From Acinetobacter lwoffii (lineage in GTDB: Bacteria > Pseudomonadota > Gammaproteobacteria > Pseudomonadales > Moraxellaceae): a DNA stretch of 64,000 nt. Shown piece after piece: positions 17,256 through 26,378 of the stretch (the stretch's first letter is position 1; the number at the start of each line of letters is the position of its first letter). Both the position numbers and the translations under genes were made by a program. Below the pieces are notes generated by a model. That model was not told the DNA's origin. It did not search any database and worked only from the letters and a program-made list of their open reading frames with translations. The stretch covers positions 1 through 64,000 of the forward strand of contig NZ_JALJVC010000001.1 in NCBI RefSeq assembly GCF_022967985.1. The letters are read 5' to 3'.

Positions 17256-17909
17256 TTAAATCACGTAAAGATAGATAGACAGAAAATGTGATCCTGCGCC
17301 TATCAATACAAATATGTGCCAGATAGCGTGGGTATATCTTACTCTTTTTAAAGCGTAAAACAATGCACCCACGGTATAAGCGAGTCCACCAATGATGAGA
17401 AAGGTTAAAGATTGAGCACTTAAATATTGCTGCATGTCATCAATCACCAGCAGCGCCAGCCAGCCCATGGCCAGATAAGCCGCCAAAGAAATTTTCTGGA
17501 AACGATGAATGAAAACTAACTTGAAAAGTGTGCCAAGAAGGGCAATCACCCACAGCGCAATCAATAAATACTGGGCTTTGGCGGTCGGAATGGCAATTGA
17601 CAGGAAAGGGGTATAGGTTCCGGCGATTAAATAATATATCGCAGTATGATCGACTTTTTTATAAAAATAACGGCGGTCTGCCGCAGTGGCCATGTGATAG
17701 AGCATAGAAGCAGAAAATAACAGAATCATGCTCAGCGCATAAACCCACAGTCCAATCCATTGTCCAGTACTCAGGTAAGACCCTTTAATAATCAAAAGAA
17801 TACCAGCAACAATGGACAGTCCGGTACCTACACCATGACTAATATAGTTAATTCGTTCCTCATTTTGATCATAATCTGGAACCAGTGGAGCATTCTGCAT
17901 GATTGTCAT
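17256..17909 (-). CDS. Haemolysin III family (PAQR) membrane protein
   Basis: This 217-residue protein has seven hydrophobic segments and the PAQR/Hly-III metal-site pattern: SASMLYHM (residues ~65-72), KKVDHTAIYYLIAGTYTPF (~84-102) and the C-terminal HAIWHIFVLIGAGSHF (~195-209). Bacterial members are called haemolysin III or YqfA. The name reflects an old Bacillus assay, and the likely activity is membrane-lipid hydrolysis or fluidity homeostasis. The gene is monocistronic and divergent from the methyltransferase gene. Confidence 0.92.
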   Translation of the reverse strand: MTIMQNAPLVPDYDQNEERINYISHGVGTGLSIVAGILLIIKGSYLSTGQWIGLWVYALSMILLFSASMLYHMATAADRRYFYKKVDHTAIYYLIAGTYTPFLSIAIPTAKAQYLLIALWVIALLGTLFKLVFIHRFQKISLAAYLAMGWLALLVIDDMQQYLSAQSLTFLIIGGLAYTVGALFYALKRVRYTHAIWHIFVLIGAGSHFLSIYLYVI

Positions 17910-17972
17910 TCTTCTTCAAATATACACTTGTATAGTAATTCAATTTTGCTTTTAGGTTAAGAAGATTTAAAC

Positions 17973-19226
17973 TTGATGCGCAATTCATTTCAGGTTTTAT
18001 CTATGTCAACGTTGACAACTCTCTCAGATCAGGAACAGCAATTCTTGGACACCTTTCAGCAAGCTGTTGAAAGGGATCAATTTGATCGCCTGATCTTAAG
18101 CCAGTATAAAGGTGAACTGCAGGATTTAGAGAAAATGACCTTGCGAGTCATTCCATTAAATGAACAGCGCGTATTGAGCTGCCTGTATCGTTACAAGACC
18201 CAGGATGTCACCAAAAATTATCCTTTAGATGAAGCATTATTCCAGGTTACTTCACTACTGGCGTGTTGCAAACAGGCCAATCTGATGACAGTAGATGAAG
18301 AATTACAGCTGAAAAAAAACAAGAAAAAAGCCATGTTAACGCGTAGCAAACATAAAGCCGCGATGAATCAGGTGAAGCCTGCTGAACAAGGTCATGACCG
18401 GATTAAACAACGTTTTGTCGATCAGGACAGTATCTTTCTCCAGCATCTCGGTATTACCGATCAAAAAGCGCAAATCATTCCGAGTATGGCGCGTAAATGG
18501 AAGCAGATTAACAAGTTTGTGGAAATTTTCTCAGGTGCCTTGGCACAGATTAAGCCACAGGCTGAAGGCCTGCGCGTGGTGGATTTTGGTTCGGGTAAAG
18601 GCTATCTGACCTGTGCTTTATATGACTATATGCAAAAACATGGTCAAACGCCGTATGTTACCGGGGTAGAGCTTAATCCAAAAATGGTCGAGTTCTGCCA
18701 GAATGTCGCGCAACAATCCGGTTTTGATCAGTTGGACTTTTTCCAAGGGGATGTGCGTACCTATGCACCGGAACGTCTAGATGTAATGATTGCCTTGCAT
18801 GCCTGTGATGTAGCAACAGATTTTGCGATTCATAGTGGCATTCGTCTGAATGCGCAGATGATCATGTGTGCACCGTGTTGTCATAAGGAATTGCGTCCGC
18901 AGTTGCAGGCGCCAAAAGTCCTGAGTCCGATGTTACAGTTTGGTATTCATGCGGGACAGCAGGCCGAAATGCTGACTGATACCATACGTGCTTTACTGCT
19001 CAAAGCTTATGGCTATGAAACCAAGGTATTTGAATTTGTGGCGCTGGAACATACCAGTAAAAATAAAATGATTCTGGCGACAAAACGCAAAGACTATCAA
19101 CAACCTGATCAAGTGGTTCTGGCACAAATTCAGGCCTTAAAAGAGATGTATGGAATCCAGAAACATTCACTGGAATTATTGCTCAATGATCAGTGGGATC
19201 AGCAGGGAATTGGTTCTAAATGCTAA
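17973..19226 (+). CDS. Class I SAM-dependent methyltransferase (Methyltransf_32-like)
   Basis: This protein of up to 417 residues has an alpha-helical N-terminal half and a Rossmann methyltransferase domain in its second half. Motif I is VVDFGSGKGYLTCALYDYM (residue ~196), motif II VTGVELNPKMVEFC and motif IV DVMIALHACDVATDFA. APCCHKEL follows, a Cys pair seen in the METTL25/GSTCD-type Methyltransf_32 group. The substrate is unknown. The start may be at 17973 or at the ATG at 18003 (MSTLTTLSDQ). It overlaps the next gene by 7 bp, so the two are translationally coupled. Confidence 0.85.
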   Translation: MMRNSFQVLSMSTLTTLSDQEQQFLDTFQQAVERDQFDRLILSQYKGELQDLEKMTLRVIPLNEQRVLSCLYRYKTQDVTKNYPLDEALFQVTSLLACCKQANLMTVDEELQLKKNKKKAMLTRSKHKAAMNQVKPAEQGHDRIKQRFVDQDSIFLQHLGITDQKAQIIPSMARKWKQINKFVEIFSGALAQIKPQAEGLRVVDFGSGKGYLTCALYDYMQKHGQTPYVTGVELNPKMVEFCQNVAQQSGFDQLDFFQGDVRTYAPERLDVMIALHACDVATDFAIHSGIRLNAQMIMCAPCCHKELRPQLQAPKVLSPMLQFGIHAGQQAEMLTDTIRALLLKAYGYETKVFEFVALEHTSKNKMILATKRKDYQQPDQVVLAQIQALKEMYGIQKHSLELLLNDQWDQQGIGSKC

Positions 19227-19651
19227 ATAGTCCAGAACTGAAAATAGTGTCCGGCAGCTGGAAGGATTTGGCAGCGCATGCCAAAGCGATTCGTGAAGCC
19301 GTGTTTATTCAAGAACAGCATATTGCAGCTGAAGATGAATGGGATGCTGAGGATGCGGTTGCTGTACATTTCATTGTTTTTCAGCAGGATCAGGCGATTG
19401 CTACAGCACGATTATTGTCAAATCACAGTGTCGGTCGGGTTGCAGTCCTAACCACAGCACGTGGTTTAGGTGTTGGTCAGCGCTTGATGCAGGCTGTAAT
19501 TGACTATGCGCGTGCCGAGCAGCGTGGGTTGGTCAAGCTGTCTTCGCAAGTGCACGCCATTGGCTTCTATCAAGCGCTGGGATTCGAAGTTCAAGGTGAG
19601 GAATATCTGGATTGTGGTATTCCGCATATTGATATGTATTTAAAACTTTAA
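19220..19651 (+). CDS. GNAT family N-acetyltransferase
   Basis: This 143-residue single-domain GNAT enzyme transfers acetyl from acetyl-CoA to an amine. Motif A is seen as GRVAVLTTARGLGVGQRLMQ (residues ~72-91, the acetyl-CoA pyrophosphate loop R/Q-x-x-G-x-G/A), followed by a SSQVHAIGFYQALGFEVQGE C-terminus. It resembles ElaA/YjcF. The start overlaps the preceding methyltransferase stop by 7 bp, suggesting linked function. The substrate is unknown. Confidence 0.9.
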   Translation: MLNSPELKIVSGSWKDLAAHAKAIREAVFIQEQHIAAEDEWDAEDAVAVHFIVFQQDQAIATARLLSNHSVGRVAVLTTARGLGVGQRLMQAVIDYARAEQRGLVKLSSQVHAIGFYQALGFEVQGEEYLDCGIPHIDMYLKL

Positions 19652-19670
19652 TTTTCAGCCCTTCAAATAC

Positions 19671-19699
19671 AAAAAAGCGAGGCATTGACCTCGCTTTTT
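19671..19699. terminator. Bidirectional terminator between the GNAT gene and the His-rich gene
   Basis: The stem AAAAAGCGAGG/CCTCGCTTTTT has a CATTGA loop. It lies between convergent genes. Confidence 0.85.
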
Positions 19700-19720
19700 G
19701 ATGCATAGCCTGAATTTGAA

Positions 19721-20065
19721 TTAGTGGCCATGCGCTGCATTTGAGCTGTGCTCGGCATTATCCATATTGGCATGTTCTTCAGCTGACATATTGTGTTCAG
19801 CGGCTGTCGTACCTGGATGACCATTGGCAGCTTCACGTGCTTCACGATCTGCTTGCGCTTTGGCAATGGCTTCTGGAGACATCGTCGGTGCATTTTTAAA
19901 AGCGTGTTGCTGGGTAGTTTGTTTATTTTGCTGGCTTGGCATGTAATCTGGTTCATTACTTATCGCGAGCCAAAAAATAAGCATGAATAATCCACCTAAA
20001 ATACAGAAGATGATAAGTGCTTTCCAACCCCAAGGAGATTTTTCAGGTGAACTGTGATCAGTCAT
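19721..20065 (-). CDS. Small membrane protein with a His-rich C-terminus
   Basis: This protein has about 114 residues if it starts at MTDHSSPEKSPWGW (20065). An in-frame codon 24 bp upstream is less likely. One transmembrane helix (residues ~15-36) is followed by a soluble tail. Its last ~30 residues are rich in Ala, Glu, Asn and His (SAEEHANMDNAEHSSNAAHG), so divalent-metal binding is possible. I do not recognise a family. It is encoded on the minus strand next to the beta-oxidation genes but separated by a terminator. Confidence 0.7.
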   Translation of the reverse strand: MTDHSSPEKSPWGWKALIIFCILGGLFMLIFWLAISNEPDYMPSQQNKQTTQQHAFKNAPTMSPEAIAKAQADREAREAANGHPGTTAAEHNMSAEEHANMDNAEHSSNAAHGH

Positions 20066-20183
20066 AGGTTTTACCCACGTGGATACCAAACTTATGTAAC
20101 TTTATAACATAAATTGATCAAAAAGCAGATCAGAATCTGTCATTAGCCAGTTGTATCCAGCGCTTAAGCTCAATCTGGATCAT

Positions 20184-20213
20184 AAAAAAGAGGAAATACG
20201 TTCCTCTTTTTTA
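20184..20213 (-). terminator. Terminator of the beta-oxidation pair
   Basis: The perfect stem AAAAAAGAGGAA/TTCCTCTTTTTT with an ATACG loop lies 15 bp beyond the stop of the 20228-22363 gene. Confidence 0.9.
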
Positions 20214-20227
20214 TTTAAGTGCTCAAA

Positions 20228-22363
20228 TTATTGAATCGGCTGAGCGTGTGCTGCGCGATCTTTGAGGAGTTGTGGAGCTTTGAAGCGTTCACCATATTTA
20301 TTTTCAAGTACTTTGGCACGGGTCACGGCTTTGGCCAGTCCATACTGATTCAGGAATTGTACAGCACCGCCCGTCCAGGCGGCAAAGCCAATACCAAAAA
20401 TAGAACCCACATTGGCATCGACGACAGATTCAAGGACACCTTCTTCCAGACAACGTACGGTATCCAGTGCCTGTACAAACAGGAAGCGGTCAATCATTTC
20501 CTGTTCAGAAATATCGTTGTCTTTTTTCCAGTGGCTGAGACCAGACCAGAGCTGCTTTTTTGCATCGGCCGGATAATCATAAAAACCTGCGCCTGCAGCC
20601 TTACCTTTACGGTTAAATTCGTGAATCATGCTGTGAATCACGTCATCCGCAGGTGATTTAGTGATGGTCTGACCTTGTGCTTCTAAAGCTTTGTATCTTT
20701 CATTGGCTACATGTTCAGACAAGGTCAAGGATACTTCATCCTGAATTGCCAATGGGCCCACCGGCATACCGGCTTTGAGTGCAGCCATTTCAATTCGCGC
20801 CGGATGTACACCTTCTGCCAGCAGGCGTAAACCTTCCTGCACAAAGGTACCAAACACGCGGCTGGTAAAGAAACCACGGCTGTCATTCACCACAACCGGT
20901 AATTTGCCAATTTGCTGCACGAAATCGAAAGCTTTGGCCAGCGTTTCTGGCGAGGTATTTTTACCTTTGATAATTTCCACTAGCTGCATTTTATCGACCG
21001 GACTGAAGAAATGCAGGCCGATAAAGTTCTGATCATTTTTTGAAGCCTGGGCTAATTCTGTGATCGGCAGGGTCGAGGTATTCGAAGCCATTACGCCGTT
21101 GCTGGCAAGATATTGTTCTGCCTCTTGTGTAACTTGAGCCTTGAGCGTGGGATTCTCAAATACGGCTTCAATGATCAGGTCGCAACCGGCTAGATCTGCA
21201 TTAGATGCAGTTGTTTGAATCAGGCTTAAAACCTGATCTCGTTTCTCGGCTGATAAACGCCCTTGAGCGAATTTTTTATCCAGCAGTTTCTGGCTATAGG
21301 CTTTGCCTTTTTCAGCTGCTTCGATTGAAATATCTTTTAATACTACAGGAATGCCTTTGCTGGCAGTGGCATAGGCGATCCCAGCACCCATCATACCCGC
21401 ACCTAGAATACCGACTTTAGTGGCTTTCCACCTTTCAAGACCTTGAGGGCGACTGGCGCCGGACTTGATTGCATTCAGACCATGCCAGAAGGTGCCAATC
21501 ATATTTTTAGAAATTTGACCGGTCGCCAAATAAGTAAAGTAACGCGATTCAATGGTCAGGGCAGTATCGACATCGACCTGTGCACCTTCTACCGCAGCCG
21601 ACATGATCGCTTCAGGTGCAGGGTAGCAGCCTTTGGTTTTATCGCGCAGCATCGCCGGAGCAATTGCCAGCATCTGTGCAACTGCTGGTGTCGAAGGGCT
21701 ACCACCCGGAATTTTATAGCCTTTTACATCGAATGGCTGCTGAGATTTTGGATTGGCTTTGATCCAGGCAATGGCCTTTTCTAGCAATTCATCTGTACTG
21801 TCTGCGATCTCATGAATCAACCCTAAAGATCTGGCTTTATCGACTCCAAACTGTTTGCCTTCCATTAATAAAGGAAGGGCATTTTGCAGACCGAGCAGGC
21901 GGACGCTACGGACGATACCACCGCCACCTGGTAATAAACCCAGTGTGACTTCAGGTAGGCCAAATTTGCTTTTAGGGTCATTCAGGGCAATACGATGATG
22001 GGCACACAAGGCAATTTCCCAGCCCCCGCCAAGCGCTGTACCATTCAGTGCAGCAACGACAGGAATACCGCGAGTTTCGATATAGCGTAGTTTGGCTTTC
22101 ATCTCTTCAATCATATTGAAGAATTCAGTTGCATGTTCAGGAGTGGCTTGAATCAGTTCATCCAGATCGCCGCCAGCAAAGAAAGTTTTTTTCGCTGAAC
22201 GGAAAATAATCCCGGCAATATCTTCATCTGCTTGTAACTGGGCAACGACTTCATCCAGTGCCGTGCGAAAGTCGGCATTCATGGTATTTGCAGACTGGTT
22301 TGGAGAATCAAACGTTAAAATAACAATATTATCTTCATTTTTTTGATATTGAATTGCGCTCAT
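20228..22363 (-). CDS. Multifunctional enoyl-CoA hydratase / 3-hydroxyacyl-CoA dehydrogenase
   Basis: This 711-residue beta-oxidation protein has an N-terminal crotonase domain (residues ~1-190, GTALGGGWEIAL and GLPEVTLGLLPGGGG with the catalytic Glu residues) and an NAD-binding 3-hydroxyacyl-CoA dehydrogenase (GAGMMGAGIAYATASKG at ~325, IGLHFFSPVDKMQLVEII at ~450). A C-terminal HAD half completes it. It is not the classical FadB, which starts differently. The N-terminus (QSANTMN) is of the FadJ/PA1737 type, so medium-chain or specialised substrates are possible. It follows its thiolase by 11 bp as one operon. Confidence 0.93.
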   Translation of the reverse strand: MSAIQYQKNEDNIVILTFDSPNQSANTMNADFRTALDEVVAQLQADEDIAGIIFRSAKKTFFAGGDLDELIQATPEHATEFFNMIEEMKAKLRYIETRGIPVVAALNGTALGGGWEIALCAHHRIALNDPKSKFGLPEVTLGLLPGGGGIVRSVRLLGLQNALPLLMEGKQFGVDKARSLGLIHEIADSTDELLEKAIAWIKANPKSQQPFDVKGYKIPGGSPSTPAVAQMLAIAPAMLRDKTKGCYPAPEAIMSAAVEGAQVDVDTALTIESRYFTYLATGQISKNMIGTFWHGLNAIKSGASRPQGLERWKATKVGILGAGMMGAGIAYATASKGIPVVLKDISIEAAEKGKAYSQKLLDKKFAQGRLSAEKRDQVLSLIQTTASNADLAGCDLIIEAVFENPTLKAQVTQEAEQYLASNGVMASNTSTLPITELAQASKNDQNFIGLHFFSPVDKMQLVEIIKGKNTSPETLAKAFDFVQQIGKLPVVVNDSRGFFTSRVFGTFVQEGLRLLAEGVHPARIEMAALKAGMPVGPLAIQDEVSLTLSEHVANERYKALEAQGQTITKSPADDVIHSMIHEFNRKGKAAGAGFYDYPADAKKQLWSGLSHWKKDNDISEQEMIDRFLFVQALDTVRCLEEGVLESVVDANVGSIFGIGFAAWTGGAVQFLNQYGLAKAVTRAKVLENKYGERFKAPQLLKDRAAHAQPIQ

Positions 22364-22374
22364 TATTTTTCTCC

Positions 22375-23580
22375 TTATACCAGTTCAATAATGGTTGCGA
22401 TGCCCATACCACCACCCACGCAAAGTGTGGCTAATCCACGTTTTTTCCCCTGGCGTTCCAGCTCATCCAGCAAAGTGCCTAAAATCATGGCTCCAGTCGC
22501 ACCGAGTGGATGTCCCATGGCAATTGCACCGCCGTTGACATTCACCTTAGCAGAATCAACCTTCATCTCATTGATAAAGCGCATCACCACTGCAGCAAAG
22601 GCTTCATTAACTTCAAACAGGTCAATATCATCAATGGTTAAACCCGCTTTAGCCAAGGCCTTACGAGCAGCCGGGGCAGGGCCAGTCAGCATAATGGTTT
22701 GATCTGCACCGACCAGTGCAGTGGCCAGCACTTTGGCACGTGGCTTCAGACCTTGTTCTTTTACTGCTTGTTCCGATGCGATCAAAACCACCGCTGCACC
22801 ATCGACAATGCCTGAAGAATTCCCGGCATGATGCACATGATTAACAGCACCGACTTCAGGATATTTTTGCAGGGCAATTGCATCAAAGCCCATTTGCCCC
22901 ATAGTGGCGAAACTTGGATTGAGTTTGCTCAGGCCTTCTGCGGTCGTTGTCGGTTTGATGAATTCATCTTTGTCCAGAATCACTACACCGGCTCTGTCTT
23001 TTACCGAGATAACAGAAGCGTTGAAATAACCATTGGCTTGAGCAGCCGCTGCTTTCTTTTGTGATTGTTCGGCAAACTGATCTACATCAGAACGCGTATA
23101 ACCGTCAATCGTGGCAATCAAGTCCGCGCCGATGCCTTGCGGAATAAAGTCACAGGCCATATTGGTTTCAGGGTCCAGTGCCCAAGGACCACCGTCTGAA
23201 CCCATCGGCACGCGGGACATGGATTCGACGCCGCCTGCAACGACCAGATCTTCCCAGCCAGAACGGACTTTTTGTGCGGCCAGATTGACAGCTTCGAGTC
23301 CGGAAGCGCAGAAACGGTTGATTTGCACGCCAGCGACATCATTGTCCCAACCCGCAGCAATGGCAGCGGTCTTGGCAATATCGGCCCCCTGATCACCAAT
23401 CGGGGTGACACAACCCAGCACAATATCATCGACTTTTGAGGTGTCCAGTCCGTGACGGTCTTTCAGTTCATTGAGTAAACCAGTCAGTAATGAAATGGGT
23501 TTTACTTGATGTAAAGATCCATCTTTTTTGCCTTTTCCGCGTGGCGTACGAATGGCGTCAATAATATATGCCTCGCTCAT
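22375..23580 (-). CDS. Acetyl-CoA C-acyltransferase (3-ketoacyl-CoA thiolase)
   Basis: This 401-residue thiolase makes the final cleavage of beta-oxidation, 3-ketoacyl-CoA + CoA to acetyl-CoA + shortened acyl-CoA. The nucleophile is Cys91 in [12 protein letters not shown]. The other active-site elements are NEAFAAVV (~326), [15 protein letters not shown] (His, ~355) and CVGGGMG (second Cys, ~388). It is first in the operon with the multifunctional hydratase/dehydrogenase, the alpha and beta parts of one complex. Confidence 0.94.
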   Translation of the reverse strand: MSEAYIIDAIRTPRGKGKKDGSLHQVKPISLLTGLLNELKDRHGLDTSKVDDIVLGCVTPIGDQGADIAKTAAIAAGWDNDVAGVQINRFCASGLEAVNLAAQKVRSGWEDLVVAGGVESMSRVPMGSDGGPWALDPETNMACDFIPQGIGADLIATIDGYTRSDVDQFAEQSQKKAAAAQANGYFNASVISVKDRAGVVILDKDEFIKPTTTAEGLSKLNPSFATMGQMGFDAIALQKYPEVGAVNHVHHAGNSSGIVDGAAVVLIASEQAVKEQGLKPRAKVLATALVGADQTIMLTGPAPAARKALAKAGLTIDDIDLFEVNEAFAAVVMRFINEMKVDSAKVNVNGGAIAMGHPLGATGAMILGTLLDELERQGKKRGLATLCVGGGMGIATIIELV

Positions 23581-23703
23581 AGCATGTTCCTTTTATTGAT
23601 TTAATGAAAATTATTCTAATGATTCAAGTGTAATCCTTAATTTTTGAAGTGCAATGACGAGAACGGGTCAGATCAATTGAGCGATTTAGCCAATTGTAAT
23701 TAT

Positions 23704-23729
23704 AAAAAAGCCTAAGCTAATGCTTAGGC
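23704..23729 (-). terminator. Terminator of the AraC-type regulator gene
   Basis: The stem GCCTAAGC/GCTTAGGC with a TAAT loop has an adjacent A run on the plus strand, giving U on the minus-strand transcript. It lies 50 bp beyond the regulator stop codon. Confidence 0.82.
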
Positions 23730-23778
23730 GGAGAGAACTGATTTTAATTTTTAAATGTTATTTCGCAACATCATTTGA

Positions 23779-24789
23779 TTAATGATAGCCATGCAATTGA
23801 CGATACAGACCCGGGGTTACACCGGTCCATTTCTTGAAGGCGCGGTGGAAAGTACTAGTTTCACTGAAACCGACTTGTTGTGCAACATCTTCAAGGGTTA
23901 GATCCGGATTAAGTAATAAGTGAATTGCAGCATCACGGCGTAAGGCATCTTTTACGCCTTGATAGCTTTTGCCTTCGGCTGCCAGACGGCGGCGCAAGGT
24001 TTGTGGTGATAGATATAACATCGACGCGACATCGTTTAATGTCGGCATTTCTTCCCCAATCTGGCTCTTCAGCACATCACGAATCCGTGAAGTCAGTGAG
24101 TTGGTATTTTTGAATTTCACCAGCAGTTGGGCAGGCGCTGCTTTCAAAAATTCTTCCAGGGTTTCTTCATTTTGGCGAATTGGTAGGTCCAGATAGTCTG
24201 CAGCAAAAGTGATTTCGGTACGTGGCATATCGAACTGCATTACCGGCGCAAAGAATAAAGCATCATATTCATCGGCATGGTCTGGACGAGGATAGCTAAA
24301 ATGCACGCGTTCCAGTGGCAGGCGACGTTCAATGAGCCAAGACGCCAAGCCATGCCAGATCATCAGCATGCTTTCAGTAATGAAATGATCCGGATCCATT
24401 GCGTTTGGAATGAGTGGTACCAGACGAGCTTCGTGTTTGTCACGTTCTAGAGTCACCGACCAGTCATCACCAAAGAGTTTGTAGAACTGGGAAGACAGTT
24501 CCAGTGCATCACCCAGAGTTTTGGCATGAATAATGAGCTGGCACATGATCGCAAACGTACCCAGACGGCGTTGCTGTTTGTCAAAGCCAACATGCTCGTC
24601 CTGGGTCACCATCCACAACATTTTAATAAAGCGGGTATATTGTTCAGGTGAAATACGCGCTTTGGGCTGATGCAGCAGCTCTGCTTCAATCCCGACGTGA
24701 GACAATAAAGTATCGACATCCATGCCCAGACGTTTAACGCCAGATAGGGCTGCATTGACGAAATGGATACTGATCGTATCACGACTCAT
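23779..24789 (-). CDS. AraC-family transcriptional regulator (OruR-like)
   Basis: This 336-residue regulator has the N-terminal ligand domain of the arabinose-binding-like type found in OruR/ArgR-type AraC proteins (residues ~1-200). The C-terminal double HTH is LNDVASMLYLSPQTLRRRLA (~252-271) and LEDVAQQVGFSETSTFHRAF (~303-322). The start at 24789 (MSRDTISIHF) is preceded by GAAGGATTAAAC, a good ribosome site. An upstream in-frame start at 24819 is less likely. It is divergent from the CaiB/BaiF gene and next to a thiolase operon, so control of acyl-CoA metabolism is a reasonable inference. Confidence 0.92.
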   Translation of the reverse strand: MSRDTISIHFVNAALSGVKRLGMDVDTLLSHVGIEAELLHQPKARISPEQYTRFIKMLWMVTQDEHVGFDKQQRRLGTFAIMCQLIIHAKTLGDALELSSQFYKLFGDDWSVTLERDKHEARLVPLIPNAMDPDHFITESMLMIWHGLASWLIERRLPLERVHFSYPRPDHADEYDALFFAPVMQFDMPRTEITFAADYLDLPIRQNEETLEEFLKAAPAQLLVKFKNTNSLTSRIRDVLKSQIGEEMPTLNDVASMLYLSPQTLRRRLAAEGKSYQGVKDALRRDAAIHLLLNPDLTLEDVAQQVGFSETSTFHRAFKKWTGVTPGLYRQLHGYH

Positions 24790-24819
24790 GTTTAATCCTT
24801 CAGTCTCTTTAATGTTCAC

Positions 24820-25002
24820 TAATAATTGACCTAAATGACGAAAAATAATAAAGCAATGGCAATTTACAAGAATACCTTTGCCATTTTCTTACATATTAGA
24901 TTGCCGAAACTATCAAGGTAAATGGCTGAACATGACATTGTTTTTGTGCATTTATGTGCCTAAGATGCTGAAAAAAGCAATATAAGTAGAGCAAATACTC
25001 CA
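24820..25002. promoter_or_regulatory. Divergent promoter region of the AraC regulator and CaiB/BaiF gene
   Basis: This gap of about 200 bp between two divergent genes is the natural site for autoregulation and for control of the CoA-transferase gene. I see no clear consensus promoter or repeat. Confidence 0.4.
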
Positions 25003-26124
25003 ATGTCATATGTATTAAAAGGATTGAAAATCCTAGATTTTTCTACACTTTTACCCGGCCCGTTTGCCACATTATATCTTGCTGATTTAGGTGCAGAAGT
25101 TGTGCATATTGAATCACCAACCCGACCGGACCTGTTGCGATTAATGCCACCCTTTGCCAATGGACAGGCCACTTCACAAAGTTATTTGAACCGAAACAAG
25201 CAATCGGTTGCACTGGATTTGAAAGATCCTGCGAATATTGAACTGGTTAAATCCAAGATTACAGATTATGACATTGTGATTGAGCAATTCCGTCCCGGTG
25301 TAATGCAACGTCTTGGGCTAGACTATCAAACCTTAAGCGAAATTAATCCAAAATTGATTTACTGTTCCATTACCGGTTACGGCCAAACTGGCACATATAA
25401 AGATAAGGCAGGGCACGACATTAATTATCTGGCTTTATCCGGAATTGCCGGACACAGTGGCCGGATTGAAAATGGCCCACCTGCCTTGGGGATTCAGGTC
25501 GCTGATGTTGCGGGTGGTTCCATGCATGCCGTGATTGCGATTCTGGCCGCGGTGATTGAACGTCAGCAAAGCGGAAAAGGGCAATATATTGATATTTCCA
25601 TGACCGATTGCGTGGTGACGATGAATAATCTGGCGGCTTCTGCCAGTCTGGCCGGTAATCAGCATCAACGGCCTGAATCAGGGTACCTGAATGGCGGTAC
25701 TTTTTACGACTATTATGAAACCCAGGATGGGCGTTATCTATCGATTGGCAGTCTGGAACCACAATTTATGCAGGGATTGGCACAGGCTTTAGAGCTGCCG
25801 ATTCTTCTGGAAAAAGGCGCCTCTTATGCCGCTGAAGATCATGCTGCGGTGAAGCAGGCGATTCAGAATAAAATTAAGACTAAGTCTTTATCTGAATGGC
25901 AAACGCTGTTTGCCGCGTTGGATGTCTGTGTTGAACCGGTGCTCAAACTTGAAGAAGCGTTACATTCCGATCTGGCCCAGCAGCGGGGATGGGTCGTACA
26001 AGTGCCACTCAAATCCAATAGTCAGCAAACCGAAGCACAACTGGCTTGTCCGATTAAATTTTCACGTTCCACGATACGCTATGAGTTTGTAGGACAGCAA
26101 TTGGGAGAGAGTCAAAATTGGTAA
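25003..26124 (+). CDS. CaiB/BaiF-family CoA-transferase or alpha-methylacyl-CoA racemase
   Basis: This 373-residue family III CoA-transferase fold protein has an N-terminal LKGLKILDFSTLLPGPFAT, RNKQSVALDLKD and ENFRPGV-like EQFRPGVMQRLG. The residue pattern GHDINYLALSG (His, ~126) and DVAGGSMHAV (Asp, ~166) fits the racemase (AMACR/Mcr) catalytic pair. Family III transferases instead use an aspartate that forms a CoA anhydride, so racemase of branched 2-methylacyl-CoA is the better guess. It is divergently transcribed from the AraC regulator and close to two thiolase genes, suggesting branched-chain or sterol-type acyl-CoA breakdown. Confidence 0.85.
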   Translation: MSYVLKGLKILDFSTLLPGPFATLYLADLGAEVVHIESPTRPDLLRLMPPFANGQATSQSYLNRNKQSVALDLKDPANIELVKSKITDYDIVIEQFRPGVMQRLGLDYQTLSEINPKLIYCSITGYGQTGTYKDKAGHDINYLALSGIAGHSGRIENGPPALGIQVADVAGGSMHAVIAILAAVIERQQSGKGQYIDISMTDCVVTMNNLAASASLAGNQHQRPESGYLNGGTFYDYYETQDGRYLSIGSLEPQFMQGLAQALELPILLEKGASYAAEDHAAVKQAIQNKIKTKSLSEWQTLFAALDVCVEPVLKLEEALHSDLAQQRGWVVQVPLKSNSQQTEAQLACPIKFSRSTIRYEFVGQQLGESQNW

Positions 26125-26378
26125 TATTCTTAACGTGTTAATTAGATTATTAATGAAATGAGAGGAAATTTTTCCTATATGAAAATAAGTAATAATAATT
26201 GAAGATTTTCATCATTATTACTTTAAATTTAATCCAGTGCTGTAAATACCGAGATCCGTGAAACTTTGTCAGGCTTATCAATAAAACCGCTATGAAATAT
26301 GTATAAAAAGCATTTTATTGATAGTTTTAATCTCGTTATCCTTGCCGACGATATAATAGAAACTACTAGCTGTACGCC

